Origin: JBJHAX01 sp050480705
Lineage (GTDB): Bacteria > Actinomycetota > Nitriliruptoria > Nitriliruptorales > Nitriliruptoraceae
Assembly (NCBI GenBank): GCA_050480705.1
Contig: JBJHAX010000008.1
Coordinates: 7,442-71,441, forward strand
Direction: 5' to 3'
DNA length: 64,000 nt
Part shown: piece by piece, positions 43,847-53,468 of the stretch
How positions within the stretch are numbered: position 1 is the first letter of the stretch
How the letters are laid out: each line of letters starts with the position of its first letter
Notes under the pieces: generated by a model
The model's input: only the letters and a program-made list of their open reading frames with translations
What the model was told of the DNA's origin: nothing
Database searches by the model: none
Translations under genes and position numbers: made by a program

Positions 43847-43861
43847 GTTCCTCAGAGGAAC
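43847..43861. promoter_or_regulatory. Perfect palindrome GTTCCTC-A-GAGGAAC
   Basis: A 15-bp perfect inverted repeat with a single central base, 32 bp upstream of the baeRF start. Its size and symmetry suit a dimeric repressor operator or a small hairpin in the leader. No regulator is obvious next to it. Confidence 0.4.
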
Positions 43862-44013
43862 CGTCTGACGCCAGATGCACAAGACCTCCCGGACAGGGCA
43901 CTTGGGGAGGTGTGTGCCGCCGGATACTGCACAGGTGGGGGCGTGGCCCGCCTTGGTGGACGGTGAGCGTTCGACGACGTGCCACGCGTGTGCGAACCAG
44001 GTGCGGTGACGCC

Positions 44014-44027
44014 CATGTACTTACATG
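44014..44027. promoter_or_regulatory. Inverted repeat CATGTA-CT-TACATG
   Basis: A perfect 6-bp inverted repeat with 2-bp spacer in an AT-rich patch, about 88 bp upstream of the gene at 44115. Operator-like; partner unknown. The rest of 43816-44114 shows no gene. Confidence 0.35.
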
Positions 44028-44114
44028 AAACGTCTGACAACGGGCCGTTTGGCACTGAAACGAGCGTCTCGGCGGCGCCATCATCGGCTGGCACGTACAA
44101 AGGAGGCGCTGGCC

Positions 44115-44414
44115 ATGAGCGCCGAAGCGCATGCCGTACAACACCATCCGCTGTCGATTCCGAGAACAGCGGGTGCCGAGATCGCCTCGGAGGCAACAGA
44201 CATCGACGAGTGGGCAGTCGTCGAAGCGCGCGTCGTGTGCGCCAACGTCGCCGAGCAGTTGGTCGACGCTGGCGCGTCGCTCGCGCACCTGTCCGCGACG
44301 GGGGGACTCGACGCGGTGACCCTGCAGTCGCTGGTGGAGGCGACCGAAGCGATCGACCACGCGCACCGCGCAATCACCGACGCGCTGCACGGGCCGACGG
44401 TCCACGCCGCCTGA
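44115..44414 (+). CDS. Small helical hypothetical protein
   Basis: A 99-residue protein with no recognised family. ATG 44115 is well supported by AAAGGAGG at 44099-44106; the frame upstream of it is Arg-rich and not used. The N-terminal 35 residues are His/Ser/Pro/Glu-rich and likely disordered. The remainder is helical (AVVEARVVCANVAEQLVDAGASLAHL and LDAVTLQSLVEATEAIDHAHRAITDAL, each only partly listed). One Cys is present. It precedes the thioredoxin-CcdA fusion by 107 bp on the same strand and may share its transcript. Confidence 0.6.
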   Translation: MSAEAHAVQHHPLSIPRTAGAEIASEATDIDEWAVVEARVVCANVAEQLVDAGASLAHLSATGGLDAVTLQSLVEATEAIDHAHRAITDALHGPTVHAA

Positions 44415-44521
44415 GGCGAACGGGCAGGCCGCGTGGGCGAGCCCGGCTGTCGCACACGGCTGCCGACCCGGCAGCGACACCGACTGCGCAGCTGCGAAAA
44501 CGGGCAATCGGCCCGTGGTTC

Positions 44522-45739
44522 GTGCGTCTGTTCGCGGTCGCGCTCGTCGCGGTGCTGCTGGTCGGGGTCCCACGACCTGCAGGAGCAGACGAACCCGTCG
44601 AACTCGTCTACTTCGGCGCCGAGGGCTGCCCGTTCTGCGCACAGATGGAGCAGTTGCTCGACGACCTCGAAGTCGAGCACGCTGACGAGCTCGTCGTTCG
44701 CCGCTATGACGTGAGTCGCGACCCGGTAGCGCGACAACGGTGGATCGACGAGCTCGCGGTTCGTGGACAGGACGCGTCCGGCGTACCCACCGTGGTCCTC
44801 GGACAGCGAGTCTGGGTGGGATTCGACCGTGGCGTCGCCGCGGGCATCAGGGTCGCCGTCTCAGATGCGGTCGCCACCGGTGTTCTACCCGAGGTGGCCG
44901 ATCCCTCCACGAGCATCGATATGCCGTTCATCGGCGCGATCGATGCGGCTTCGGGATCCGCGATCGCGGCGACCATGCTCATCGCATTCGTTGACGGCTT
45001 CAACCCTTGCTCGTTGTGGGTGTTGATGGTGCTGCTCGCAATGGTCGTCAACGCTGGTGCGAGCCGAGGGCGGATCGCACTGATCGGCGCGACCTTCCTG
45101 ACGGTGACCGGACTGATCTACGGGGTGTTCATCGCTGGCGTGTTCACCGTCCTCGGATTCGTCGAGCACCTGGGCGCGATTCGCGTCGGTGTTGCCGCGC
45201 TCGCGCTCGTCATCGGTGCGGTGAACATCAAGGACTACCTCACGCACGGCAGAGGCTTCTCGTTCTCGATTCCGCAGCGCGCGAAGCCGCGCATCTATCG
45301 CGGTGGCCGGGCCCTTCGCGACACGGATCGCTCGCTACTGGCCACCTTCGGTCTCACGATCGCGATGGCGGCCGGGATCGCGCTGGTCGAGCTGCCCTGC
45401 ACGGCCGGCTTGCCCGTGATCTGGTCGGGGATCATGCACACGCAAGGTGTCGCCGGCGCCGAGTTCGCTGCTCTGCTCGCGCTCTACCTGGCCATCTACG
45501 TTGCAGACGAACTCCTCGTCTTCTTTGTCGTGCTCGTCACCCTGCGGATCGAACGGCTGCAGCAGCATCAGGGACGGCTGCTCAAACTCGTCGGCGGCAT
45601 GGTGATGGGGACCCTCGGTGTGATTCTGCTCACCGCGCCGGGACTCATGGAGCGCATCGGACCCGCGTCGCTGACGATCCTCGGGGCGGTCGTCGCCGCG
45701 CTGCTCATCGACGTTGTACGCCGCGCGCGAGCATCCTGA
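44522..45739 (+). CDS. Thioredoxin-like domain fused to CcdA/DsbD-type transmembrane domain
   Basis: About 405 residues. A short signal or anchor (VRLFAVALVAVLLVGV) precedes a thioredoxin-like domain with Cys36 and Cys39 in GAEGCPFCAQM and GVPTVVLGQRVWVG (the cis-Pro loop). From residue 150 a CcdA-like membrane domain follows with seven to eight hydrophobic segments, and its two redox cysteines lie after proline-containing motifs: Cys163 in GFNPCSLW and Cys293 in VELPCTAGLP. It should pass electrons from the cytoplasm to extracytoplasmic thiols, for cytochrome c maturation or disulfide repair. GTG 44522 is the only start in this stretch; its SD is poor. Confidence 0.85.
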   Translation: MRLFAVALVAVLLVGVPRPAGADEPVELVYFGAEGCPFCAQMEQLLDDLEVEHADELVVRRYDVSRDPVARQRWIDELAVRGQDASGVPTVVLGQRVWVGFDRGVAAGIRVAVSDAVATGVLPEVADPSTSIDMPFIGAIDAASGSAIAATMLIAFVDGFNPCSLWVLMVLLAMVVNAGASRGRIALIGATFLTVTGLIYGVFIAGVFTVLGFVEHLGAIRVGVAALALVIGAVNIKDYLTHGRGFSFSIPQRAKPRIYRGGRALRDTDRSLLATFGLTIAMAAGIALVELPCTAGLPVIWSGIMHTQGVAGAEFAALLALYLAIYVADELLVFFVVLVTLRIERLQQHQGRLLKLVGGMVMGTLGVILLTAPGLMERIGPASLTILGAVVAALLIDVVRRARAS

Positions 45740-45878
45740 TCTGGTTGCCGAGCGATCGCGGCATCGTCGAGCCCCCCGCCGTCGCGCCACCGCGGCCACG
45801 CAACCCATCAGGAGCCGGTGACGTCAGAACAGTGCCGGTGCGTCGGTCACGGGAATCGACACCGGGATCGGACTGCTG

Positions 45879-46949
45879 ATGTCCCTGTCGATGCGTTGGG
45901 CAGGTCTGTTCATGCTGGCGGCCGTCGCCGCAGGTTGCACGTCCACGGGGGACGTGGATGCGCAGCCCGAGGAACCAGAGACCCCGGCTGTAGAAGAGCC
46001 GGCCGACGAGCCCATGGAGGACCTGAGCGGACTGGTCGCCGACTGGGAGGCGGCGTTCACGCTGACGCTGCCGAACGGCTGGACGGTGTCGCACTGCGAA
46101 GGAGAGGCACCCATGCTGTGCTTCTTCGACGGCGACCGTTATGTCGGCGTCGTCGAACTGACGGACTATCCGACGCCGAACGACGTGGATGACGCCGATG
46201 AATATCTCGAAGCCAGGGGCGCCGACTTCATCGACACGATGCGTGACGATCGAGCGATCGGTTGCCCGACGTTGACGTTCGAGGAGATCCCCGCGACCGT
46301 CGTCGACGTCGCCGGCCAGCGCGGGCTACGCGTCGGGTTCCGCCTCACCGACGCCCAGATGCGCGAGGTCGAACGCCACAGCGTGTACTACACGATCCAC
46401 GACGGCTCGCACGTCACGATCACCGCCGGCGCGTACGCCGATGACGGGTGCGTCGAACGCCTCGGAGAATTCACTCCCGACGATCTCGGTCTCGTCCAGC
46501 TCTACATCGACGCGATCGTGGCGAACACGCCGCTCCCGGCGCTGTCGAGCTTCGACGACGGGGCCGGGGTGGCGTTGACCGACGGCACCCATCTCGCGCG
46601 GATCGTTCGTTTCGACCCGCCGGTCAACGTCGTCGACATCGAGCTGGTCGAGATGCTCGATGGCCAGGCCGCGATCGACGCGGCACGCGATGCCGGGGAA
46701 ATCGGTGCCGGCGAGGATCTTCCCAACGACTTCTACATTCGCGACCTCGATGCTGCCATGGTGTCGATCGACGTCGCGGGAGCGTCGGTCGAGGTGATCG
46801 ATTGCTCGCAGTTGTGCGAGCGGGCGGAGGTCGGACTCGCCGACTTCCTGTCCGGGCGCCGCCCAGCCATGAACCGTGAGTTCGCCATCTTCGAGATCGA
46901 GGTGGCAGGAGGCCGGGTCACGCACATCGCCGAGATCTACCTGCCATGA
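45879..46949 (+). CDS. Hypothetical lipoprotein
   Basis: A 356-residue lipoprotein. Signal MRWAGLFMLAAVAAGC ends in the lipobox with Cys20. An acidic Pro/Glu linker (25-48) precedes two beta-rich halves: one around LTLPNGWTVSHC to AGAYADDGC (residues 63-190), the other from SFDDGAGVALTDGTHLARI onward. Five cysteines in the mature part (HCEG, MLCF, GCPT, DGCV and DCSQLCE) suggest disulfides. No family is recognised. ATG 45879 fits the signal peptide. It follows the thioredoxin-CcdA gene, consistent with a need for disulfide handling, and converges on the amidase gene. Confidence 0.7.
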   Translation: MSLSMRWAGLFMLAAVAAGCTSTGDVDAQPEEPETPAVEEPADEPMEDLSGLVADWEAAFTLTLPNGWTVSHCEGEAPMLCFFDGDRYVGVVELTDYPTPNDVDDADEYLEARGADFIDTMRDDRAIGCPTLTFEEIPATVVDVAGQRGLRVGFRLTDAQMREVERHSVYYTIHDGSHVTITAGAYADDGCVERLGEFTPDDLGLVQLYIDAIVANTPLPALSSFDDGAGVALTDGTHLARIVRFDPPVNVVDIELVEMLDGQAAIDAARDAGEIGAGEDLPNDFYIRDLDAAMVSIDVAGASVEVIDCSQLCERAEVGLADFLSGRRPAMNREFAIFEIEVAGGRVTHIAEIYLP

Positions 46950-46978
46950 CACCACGGGGGTACTGGCGTGGGGTCGGA

Positions 46979-48031
46979 TTACAGGCGCAGGTCGCCGGCC
47001 TCGGCGCGCCGCAGTGCAGCATCGAGGGATCTGGCCTTGCGGACGATGACCTCCATGAGTTCCTCCGGCGGATCGAACTTGCGGATCGAGCCGGAAGGAG
47101 CCAGCGTGCCGGTGTAGGGGTCGTAGAACGGGTTTGCGAAGATCAGGTCCGCCGCGAAGTGGCCGATGATGGTGGTTTCGTCGACCGGCAGGTCGTTGCG
47201 GTGCAGGAATGCGACCGCGACATAGACCGTCTGCGTGAGCTGGTCGGGGGTGATCCCGAACACAGGTGAATGCTCGCCGCTGAACTCGCCGCTTTCGATC
47301 TCCACACCCTGCGCGAACTCGTTCACACCGAGCGCGTGCGCCGGCCAGCGCTGATCGTCGGTGAACAGGTCGTAGACGCGTGCCTGCTCGTCGATGAAGA
47401 ACTGCACGCGATGGGGAGTGATCGCCCGCACGAAATGGTCGACGTCGTCGTAGCCGGCCGCTGTCCAGTGCACGACGAACAATCCGGGTTCGATCGATTC
47501 GTGGTAGTTCTCGGCGGATGCGAACACGCCGCGTCGGCTGGTGTCGATCGTGAATTGTTCGTACCCGTCGACGGTGACGTTGGCGAGCCGGTCGAGCGCG
47601 GCGATGTGCGCAATCTGTTCAGCGACACGATCGGCCACCGCGGGTTCATTGGTCAGCGCCGCCAACTCTTCGAGTCGTGGCAGGTTGCCGAGCATCTGTT
47701 GGGCGTTGGCGTGGAACTCCGGCAACGGCAGTCGTCGTTCGCCCGGCGGTTCGTCTTCGGTCAGCGTCTCCGACTCGCCCGGGTCGGGCACCTCGCCTCG
47801 GTCGTCGATATCGGCAGCCTCGCTGTCGGCAGGGCCGCGTGCCTCGTCGATGTCGGCGAACAAGCCGAACACGTCATGGCGCCCACCCAGGCCCAGGACA
47901 CCACCGACGGCGACCAGCCCCGCCAACACGATGACGAGCGTTCGCCGTCCGGCGGCGCGGGGTGCGGGCAGCGTGGAACGGATGCCGCCGGACGGCGATA
48001 GCCGCGGCGGTACCGGGCGGGACGAGGTCAT
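46979..48031 (-). CDS. N-acetylmuramoyl-L-alanine amidase family protein (membrane-anchored)
   Basis: A 350-residue peptidoglycan amidase of the Amidase_2/PGRP type. A single hydrophobic segment at 31-50 anchors it. An acidic linker (60-100) and a helical segment come before the catalytic domain (175-330). Zinc-ligand candidates are His in LFVVHWTAAGY and in TIIGHFAADLIFANP, with QFFIDEQARVYDLF between. The closing DPYTGTLAPSGSIRKFDPP matches the substrate loop of the family. It likely cleaves the stem peptide from glycan in the cell wall. The ATG at 48031 is used. Transcribed toward the lipoprotein gene. Confidence 0.85.
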   Translation of the reverse strand: MTSSRPVPPRLSPSGGIRSTLPAPRAAGRRTLVIVLAGLVAVGGVLGLGGRHDVFGLFADIDEARGPADSEAADIDDRGEVPDPGESETLTEDEPPGERRLPLPEFHANAQQMLGNLPRLEELAALTNEPAVADRVAEQIAHIAALDRLANVTVDGYEQFTIDTSRRGVFASAENYHESIEPGLFVVHWTAAGYDDVDHFVRAITPHRVQFFIDEQARVYDLFTDDQRWPAHALGVNEFAQGVEIESGEFSGEHSPVFGITPDQLTQTVYVAVAFLHRNDLPVDETTIIGHFAADLIFANPFYDPYTGTLAPSGSIRKFDPPEELMEVIVRKARSLDAALRRAEAGDLRL

Positions 48032-48142
48032 CGCCCGGTACCGCGCGCAGACGTTGCATGAGCCATGCGCAGCAGTATCCCACGCAAGGCTCCCTCATGG
48101 AGCTGCCCTAACCGCCAGGGGCCCCACGAGGTGATTGGCCGC

Positions 48143-48961
48143 TCATGTACGTGCAGCGTGTGAGGCGGTCTCGGTCGCGACCTCCGCGCGCGCTTCTCGT
48201 TCGCCGGCGGCGATGAACCCGATCGCCCACACGATGGCGAGCACCGCCCACAGGGTCGACAACTGGGATGCCGCGTCGATGCCGAGCGATGCGACACCGA
48301 GTGCAGCGACCATCAGTGCCGACACCCACACGACGAAACGCCAGCCCGAGACCTTCCAAGCCGCGACCGCAGCCAGCACGGGCGCGAGCAACGCGTACAC
48401 GGCCATGATCACCCAGTGGCCGAATGCGTAGTGCTCGTCGTGCGGACCCGAGGCAGCGTGGATGTTGAGCTGCCCGGCCGCGTACACCACGAGCGGTACG
48501 GCTGCGACGGCGACCAGGACGAACAGCAGGGCGCTTGGGCGTGCAACCGAGCTGAACTTCGCACGCAACGAAGAAGGGTGAACGACGAACGCCAAGGCTG
48601 CGATGACGATCGCCGCCGCGACCACGCCGACGACGTCGGCCGGCAGGTCGACCATCGCCAGCACCATGGTGAACGCCAGTACCGACGCGACGCCGTACAC
48701 CCACGCGGCTCCGACCTGCCGGGCAGGACGACGCAACTGGACGAGAACGGCGGCGACGAGCACCCAGGCGAACACTCCCTGCGCGAACATATGGATCTCG
48801 TGTGTGGCGCCCGCACCTTCCGGGTAGCCACCGAACGCGGTGACGACGAACCCGAGTTGCTCGGGTCGCTCGCCAAGATGCAGGACCAGCAGGATGAGCA
48901 ACAGCAGCCAGAAGACGACGAGGCGCCACCGTGGGGTCCGGGTCGTGGTTGTCTCGGTCAT
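48143..48961 (-). CDS. Polytopic membrane protein, hypothetical
   Basis: A 272-residue protein with seven or eight hydrophobic segments spread over the whole length. Conserved-looking polar spots are EIHMFAQGVFAW and GPHDEHYAFGHWVIM, both with His residues that could bind haem or metal. No family is assigned. Two adjacent ATGs occur; 48961 is preferred because AAGGAG stands at a better distance than from 48964. The gap of about 110 bp to the amidase gene downstream is empty of genes. Confidence 0.7.
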   Translation of the reverse strand: MTETTTTRTPRWRLVVFWLLLLILLVLHLGERPEQLGFVVTAFGGYPEGAGATHEIHMFAQGVFAWVLVAAVLVQLRRPARQVGAAWVYGVASVLAFTMVLAMVDLPADVVGVVAAAIVIAALAFVVHPSSLRAKFSSVARPSALLFVLVAVAAVPLVVYAAGQLNIHAASGPHDEHYAFGHWVIMAVYALLAPVLAAVAAWKVSGWRFVVWVSALMVAALGVASLGIDAASQLSTLWAVLAIVWAIGFIAAGEREARAEVATETASHAART

Positions 48962-49035
48962 CATTTCTCCTTGTCGGTTCGATTGGTGCGGTCAGGTGGT
49001 GCGTCAGCGCCGTGGCGCAGGCGCACCGTCGAAGG

Positions 49036-50604
49036 TCACAACGACGGCATCCCAGGATGGTCGGGGCGAAGCGACGTGGCGGATTCGATGGCGTGCATCG
49101 CGGCCAGGACCAGATCTTCGCGCCAGTGGCGCGCAGCGACCTGCACGCCGACCGGAAGCCCCGCGCTGCCCTGCTCGGCCGTGATGGCGGCGCGTATCGC
49201 AGCGTCACGGCTCGATGGCCGGTCGGACTCCTCGGACGGCTCGACGCGCGTCACCGGCACCACACCGGTGGGAAGACCGATGTTGGTGAACATCACCGAC
49301 GGTGCGTGCACATCGGGCAGCTTCGTCGACAGGCCGTGGGGCACGGCCGGCAGAGGCGTGGCGGGTGCGAGGATGAGATCGAACTGGCCGTCGTCGAGGG
49401 CGGAGACGAACCGCGCGACGTAACTCATCCGATCGCCGAGGACGTCCATCAACTCCCGGGCCGATGATGTGCGCATGCGGCGAACCGCCCGTGCGGCGCG
49501 GTGCTGCCCACTCGCTGCCAGGAGGGCGCCGAGCAGTCGCACCGCTGCGTTCGGCCATGTCGCAGCCTGCACGTCCGCCTTGATCAACGCATGCGGTTTC
49601 TCGCCCGCGAGGAGCTGGGACATCCACGCGCCACCGTCGGCCGTGAACGCCCGAAACGCCAGCGTGATCGCTTCGGCGGGGTCGGGAGCCGAGGTCCATG
49701 GCTCGACGTGCGCGCCCGCGCTGCGCAGCGCATCCGCGGCGATGCCAAGTGAACGGCGGATCGCTGGGGATGGTGTGAACCCGTCGATCTCGGTCAACAG
49801 TGCGACCCGGCGTCCTTCGACTCCGGCCGTGTGCGGCTCGCGCCACGCCACGGGTGGGTTGAGTTCCGTGGGCCGCTCGACGACCGCTTCCACCATGACC
49901 CGCAGCGCAAGCGCGACGTCGTCGGTGGAGCGTGCGAACGGCCCCGCCTGGGCGAACTCGAATCCTGCCCCGGTCCGCGTCGGTGGTCGGTCGATCGGCA
50001 GGCGCCGCACGGTCGGTACCAGCGTGTAGACGCCGCACCACGCGGCAGGGATGCGCAGGCTTCCCCCCAGGTCGGCTCCGAGACTGAGCGGAACCCCGCC
50101 CGCCGCGACGACGGCAGCGTCCGCGCCGCTGCTGCCGCCCGGTGTGCGCGACAGATCCCAGGGGTTGTTGGTACGCCCGAATAGGTCGTTGTCGGTCTCG
50201 ATGGCGCCGAGCCCCGGCGGCACGTTGGTCTTGGCGAGCACGATCGCTCCGGCGGCACGCAGCGCGGCGACCATCCGTCCGTCCGTGCGCGCAGCCTGAT
50301 CGGCGAGCCGACTGACGCCGAACGTCGTGGGCAGCCCTGCGACGTCGAACTGATCCTTGATCGTGACCGGCACTCCGTGGAGCCGCCCGATCCTTTCTCC
50401 ACGCCGGAGCGCGGCGTCTGCCTCGCCTGCTTCCCGTCGTGCATCGTCGTAGCGGCGTGCGACGATCGCATTGAGCGGACCGTCGATCTCTTCGATGCGG
50501 TCGATGTGGGCGTCCACGGCGCCGCTGGCCGATACGTCGCCAGCCGCAATGCTCGCGACGAGTTCGGATGCTGTCAGGCGGGTCAGCGACACCGTGGTCT
50601 GCAT
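49036..50604 (-). CDS. Amidase signature family enzyme
   Basis: A 522-residue amidase-signature hydrolase. The triad is seen at canonical spacing: Lys83 in GVPVTIKDQFDV, Ser158 in TPGGSSGADAA, and the nucleophile Ser182 in DLGGSLRIPA, with 75 and 24 residues between them as in FAAH. The second motif is GGSSGA rather than GGSSGG. The closing region GLPVGVQVAARHWREDLVLAAM is typical. Candidates include amide or carbamate hydrolysis; no substrate can be assigned. ATG 50604 is preceded by AAAGGA. The gene is downstream of the MalT-like regulator on the same strand, with about 170 bp between. Confidence 0.93.
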   Translation of the reverse strand: MQTTVSLTRLTASELVASIAAGDVSASGAVDAHIDRIEEIDGPLNAIVARRYDDARREAGEADAALRRGERIGRLHGVPVTIKDQFDVAGLPTTFGVSRLADQAARTDGRMVAALRAAGAIVLAKTNVPPGLGAIETDNDLFGRTNNPWDLSRTPGGSSGADAAVVAAGGVPLSLGADLGGSLRIPAAWCGVYTLVPTVRRLPIDRPPTRTGAGFEFAQAGPFARSTDDVALALRVMVEAVVERPTELNPPVAWREPHTAGVEGRRVALLTEIDGFTPSPAIRRSLGIAADALRSAGAHVEPWTSAPDPAEAITLAFRAFTADGGAWMSQLLAGEKPHALIKADVQAATWPNAAVRLLGALLAASGQHRAARAVRRMRTSSARELMDVLGDRMSYVARFVSALDDGQFDLILAPATPLPAVPHGLSTKLPDVHAPSVMFTNIGLPTGVVPVTRVEPSEESDRPSSRDAAIRAAITAEQGSAGLPVGVQVAARHWREDLVLAAMHAIESATSLRPDHPGMPSL

Positions 50605-50773
50605 CGACGTCCTTTTGACGGGTCTGGCTTCTCCGGTTCGCATGGGCGTGCGTACCGTTCGAGCCCATGTCTACGGATTCACCGTCAAGGCGGCGTCACC
50701 CAAAGGTCGTAAAGACGTGCACACCGGGTCGTAGTTGCTTGCGGCCGGCTCGTGCTGGACGTGGCAGCGGCGG

Positions 50774-53443
50774 TCACAGCAGCCGTAGTTCGCGTGCGCG
50801 AGCCACCGCGTGGGTGCGGGAGGAGGCGTCGAGTTTGCGCAGAATGCGAGTCAGATGGGTCTTGACGGTCGCTTCGCTGATGTGCAGATCCTCGGCGATC
50901 TGGCGATTCGATGCCCCTGTCGAGACCATGTCGAGCACTTCCGCTTCACGTGCCGAGATTGCCTCGTCAGTTCCGGGGATCGTCAACGGCCGGCCTCGGG
51001 CACGTGTCTGACCGCTCGCCGAGAGGACAACGCGCAGTACGTCGCTGTGCACGCCGGCGCGCACGCAGCGTTCGAGGACCGAGCGATGCGAACGTGACTC
51101 GGGCAGCAAGACGCCAGGGCCGATGCGGGATGCCGCATCGAGCGTTGGCATGGCCGCTTCGATCGCGGCCGCGGCACGTCCCTGCTCGAGAAGGATGTCG
51201 GCGCGTTCCAGGCCCGGCAGCCCCGCCCACAACCAGCAGCGCCCTGCATGCTGGATCTGCTCGGCCTCGGTGAGGATGTCGAGCGCATCAGCAACGCGTC
51301 CGGTGGCCCGCGCGACCATCGCCTCGGCCATCATCTGTGCGACACGCCCCTCGGCGTGGGGAGCCGCCGGCCGGCCGGGGAGCAGCTCGTCATGGGTAGC
51401 GACCACCTGGTCGTGGTCACCTGCGAGCCAGTGGGAGCGCATCGCCGCGTAGGCGTAGACGTGGCGGAACTGCCGGTACACGGGCCCGTCGATGCGTGGC
51501 AGGGCGTCGCCGATGATCCGTGCGACGCTTGCATGGTCCCCGATGCCTCGTGAGAGCGCCATGAGGAGCAGCTCGGCCTCCTGGTGCTTCCACGCCATAC
51601 GGCCGTAACCGTTCGATTCTGCAAGGCATGCCCGCAGTTCACGCGAGGCGTGCTCGACGTCGAGTTTGAGAAGCGGGGTGGTTGCGCGGGCCGGCCGCAT
51701 ACCGGTGAAGGTCGCCTGGTCGTCAGCGTCGAGCACGGCCGCGATCCGGGCTGTCGCATCGGCGAGCCACTCGTACCCCTGATCGACGAAGGCCATGACC
51801 GGCGACAGTGCCGGGCCGACGAGTCGGCCCATGCTCGCGTCGCCCGAACGCACCGTGAGATCAACGGCCTGCCCGATGCAATGTGACAGCCCGGGCCAAT
51901 CATTGCGGTAGAAGTGCCACCAGGTCGCCGCGGCGAGCACGGTGGGCCGCCACGCGTCGCTGACGTGCGCCAACGCGTGTTCCACGGCCTGGCCGACACG
52001 GTCCTGGTCGCCGAGCTGCAGGAAGGCCTCGGCAAGCATCGTGTTCACTTCCGCGGCCTGCGGATCCCGGCCGGTCGCGATCAGTTCATCGCGCAGTGGT
52101 TCGAGCGCGCGGACGATCGCATGCGCCTCTCCCTTCACGTGTTCGGGCCACACCATCAGCATCATCAGGCGATGGTTGGTCGCGAGCACCTCCGGGGGCA
52201 GTGCACGCACGGCAGGTCCGAGTGCGATGATCGTGTTCGTTTCGAGCCCTGACGTTCCGATCTCGAGGATGATCTGCGCCGCGCGCGTGTGCTCGTTCGC
52301 AGCGGCGAGGTGGGGAAGCGCACGCATCGGGGCAAGCGCGCCAGCGGCGCGCCGGTGAAGCTCGGTGATCTGCTCGGGCGTGTACGAGGCCCGCAACTGT
52401 TCACGCAGAAAGGTGCTGAACAGATCGTGGACGCGCCAGGTGTCGACGCCGATCGAACGATGCCGGGTGACGAACAGGTTGCGTCGGTCGAGGTCTGTCA
52501 GCACGGATTCACTGTCGCTGCGACCGGTGACCGCATCACACACCTCGACGGAGAGCTCGTCCAGGATGGAGGTTTCGAGAAGAAACGTGCGTAGCTGCTC
52601 GGGCAGTTCGTCGATGATCTCTGCGGCGAGGAACGAGTGCAGATCGTCCTGCAGGCGGGGCAGTGTCCCGCCTGGGGACGCCGGTCCCTGCCGCTGACCA
52701 GCCGACACCCGGGTGGTCGCGAGCCGCACCGCGGCCGGCCAGCCGCCGCTGGCCCGCGCGACGGCGTCGATGTCCTCGTCGGTCGCCGTTGCTTCGTGGC
52801 CCAGCACACGTGCGATCGCGTCGTTGTCGAGGAGCAGGTCTTCGAGGCCGAACTCCGTGGTTTCGCCGCGAACACGCCGGCGCGGCAGGGCGAGTTGCGG
52901 CTCGGTTCGGCTGCCGAGGACGATGCGGACGTGGGGTGGAAGGTGCTCGAGTACTTCGTCGAGCAGCTGCCACGTGTCCTCGCCGGTGAGCTCGTGCGTG
53001 TCGTCGAGGACGAGGGCGACCGGGTCGCACTCGCCGAGGTCGTTGACGAGCGCGACGGCATACTGGCGTGCCGTCGCTGCCGGTCCGGTGTAGGTGAGCA
53101 GGTGGCCGAGCCGCGCACCGAATCCGGCGTCGATCTGGCGGCGCCCACCTTCGAGCAGTGCGACGGCCAGGCCTGATGGTTCATCGTCGTCGGGGCCGAG
53201 CCGAACCCAGACGACATCCGTCGCCGCCGTCGCGGCCCACGCGGCCAGTGCTGTGGTCTTGCCTGAGCCCGCGGGCGCGGTGAGCATCGTCAGTGGCCGG
53301 GCAGTGATCGCCTCAGCCAGGCGGGCGACGACATGGTCGGTGGCGACACGGTCGTCGAGTGCCGGTGGGACGAATTTCGTGTACGCAAAGCGTTCCACGG
53401 CCGCATGATGCGCCCGCGATGTGGTCGTTGGTGTCCCGTTCAC
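50774..53443 (-). CDS. MalT/LAL-type LuxR family transcriptional regulator
   Basis: An 889-residue STAND ATPase regulator. The N-terminal P-loop is PAGSGKTT (residues 57-64), with LVLDDTHELT as Walker B. The middle 500 residues are helical tetratricopeptide-like repeats. The C-terminal LuxR helix-turn-helix (about 825-885) reads ISAREAEVLDMVSTGASNRQIAEDLH then ISEATVKTHLTRILRKL, with residues in the expected order. It would activate transcription when it binds an inducer. The start is GTG 53443, placed about six bases after a -10-like CATACT, so it may be translated leaderless. Target genes are unknown; the amidase lies downstream. Confidence 0.92.
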   Translation of the reverse strand: MNGTPTTTSRAHHAAVERFAYTKFVPPALDDRVATDHVVARLAEAITARPLTMLTAPAGSGKTTALAAWAATAATDVVWVRLGPDDDEPSGLAVALLEGGRRQIDAGFGARLGHLLTYTGPAATARQYAVALVNDLGECDPVALVLDDTHELTGEDTWQLLDEVLEHLPPHVRIVLGSRTEPQLALPRRRVRGETTEFGLEDLLLDNDAIARVLGHEATATDEDIDAVARASGGWPAAVRLATTRVSAGQRQGPASPGGTLPRLQDDLHSFLAAEIIDELPEQLRTFLLETSILDELSVEVCDAVTGRSDSESVLTDLDRRNLFVTRHRSIGVDTWRVHDLFSTFLREQLRASYTPEQITELHRRAAGALAPMRALPHLAAANEHTRAAQIILEIGTSGLETNTIIALGPAVRALPPEVLATNHRLMMLMVWPEHVKGEAHAIVRALEPLRDELIATGRDPQAAEVNTMLAEAFLQLGDQDRVGQAVEHALAHVSDAWRPTVLAAATWWHFYRNDWPGLSHCIGQAVDLTVRSGDASMGRLVGPALSPVMAFVDQGYEWLADATARIAAVLDADDQATFTGMRPARATTPLLKLDVEHASRELRACLAESNGYGRMAWKHQEAELLLMALSRGIGDHASVARIIGDALPRIDGPVYRQFRHVYAYAAMRSHWLAGDHDQVVATHDELLPGRPAAPHAEGRVAQMMAEAMVARATGRVADALDILTEAEQIQHAGRCWLWAGLPGLERADILLEQGRAAAAIEAAMPTLDAASRIGPGVLLPESRSHRSVLERCVRAGVHSDVLRVVLSASGQTRARGRPLTIPGTDEAISAREAEVLDMVSTGASNRQIAEDLHISEATVKTHLTRILRKLDASSRTHAVARARELRLL

Positions 53444-53449
53444 CGGTCA

Positions 53450-53455
53450 AGTATG
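53450..53455 (-). promoter_or_regulatory. Possible -10 element for leaderless luxR-type transcript
   Basis: CATACT on the minus strand ends six bases before GTG 53443, so transcription would start at or next to the start codon. No Shine-Dalgarno is visible. No good -35 is seen. Confidence 0.3.
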
Positions 53456-53468
53456 CAAGATCGAACGG

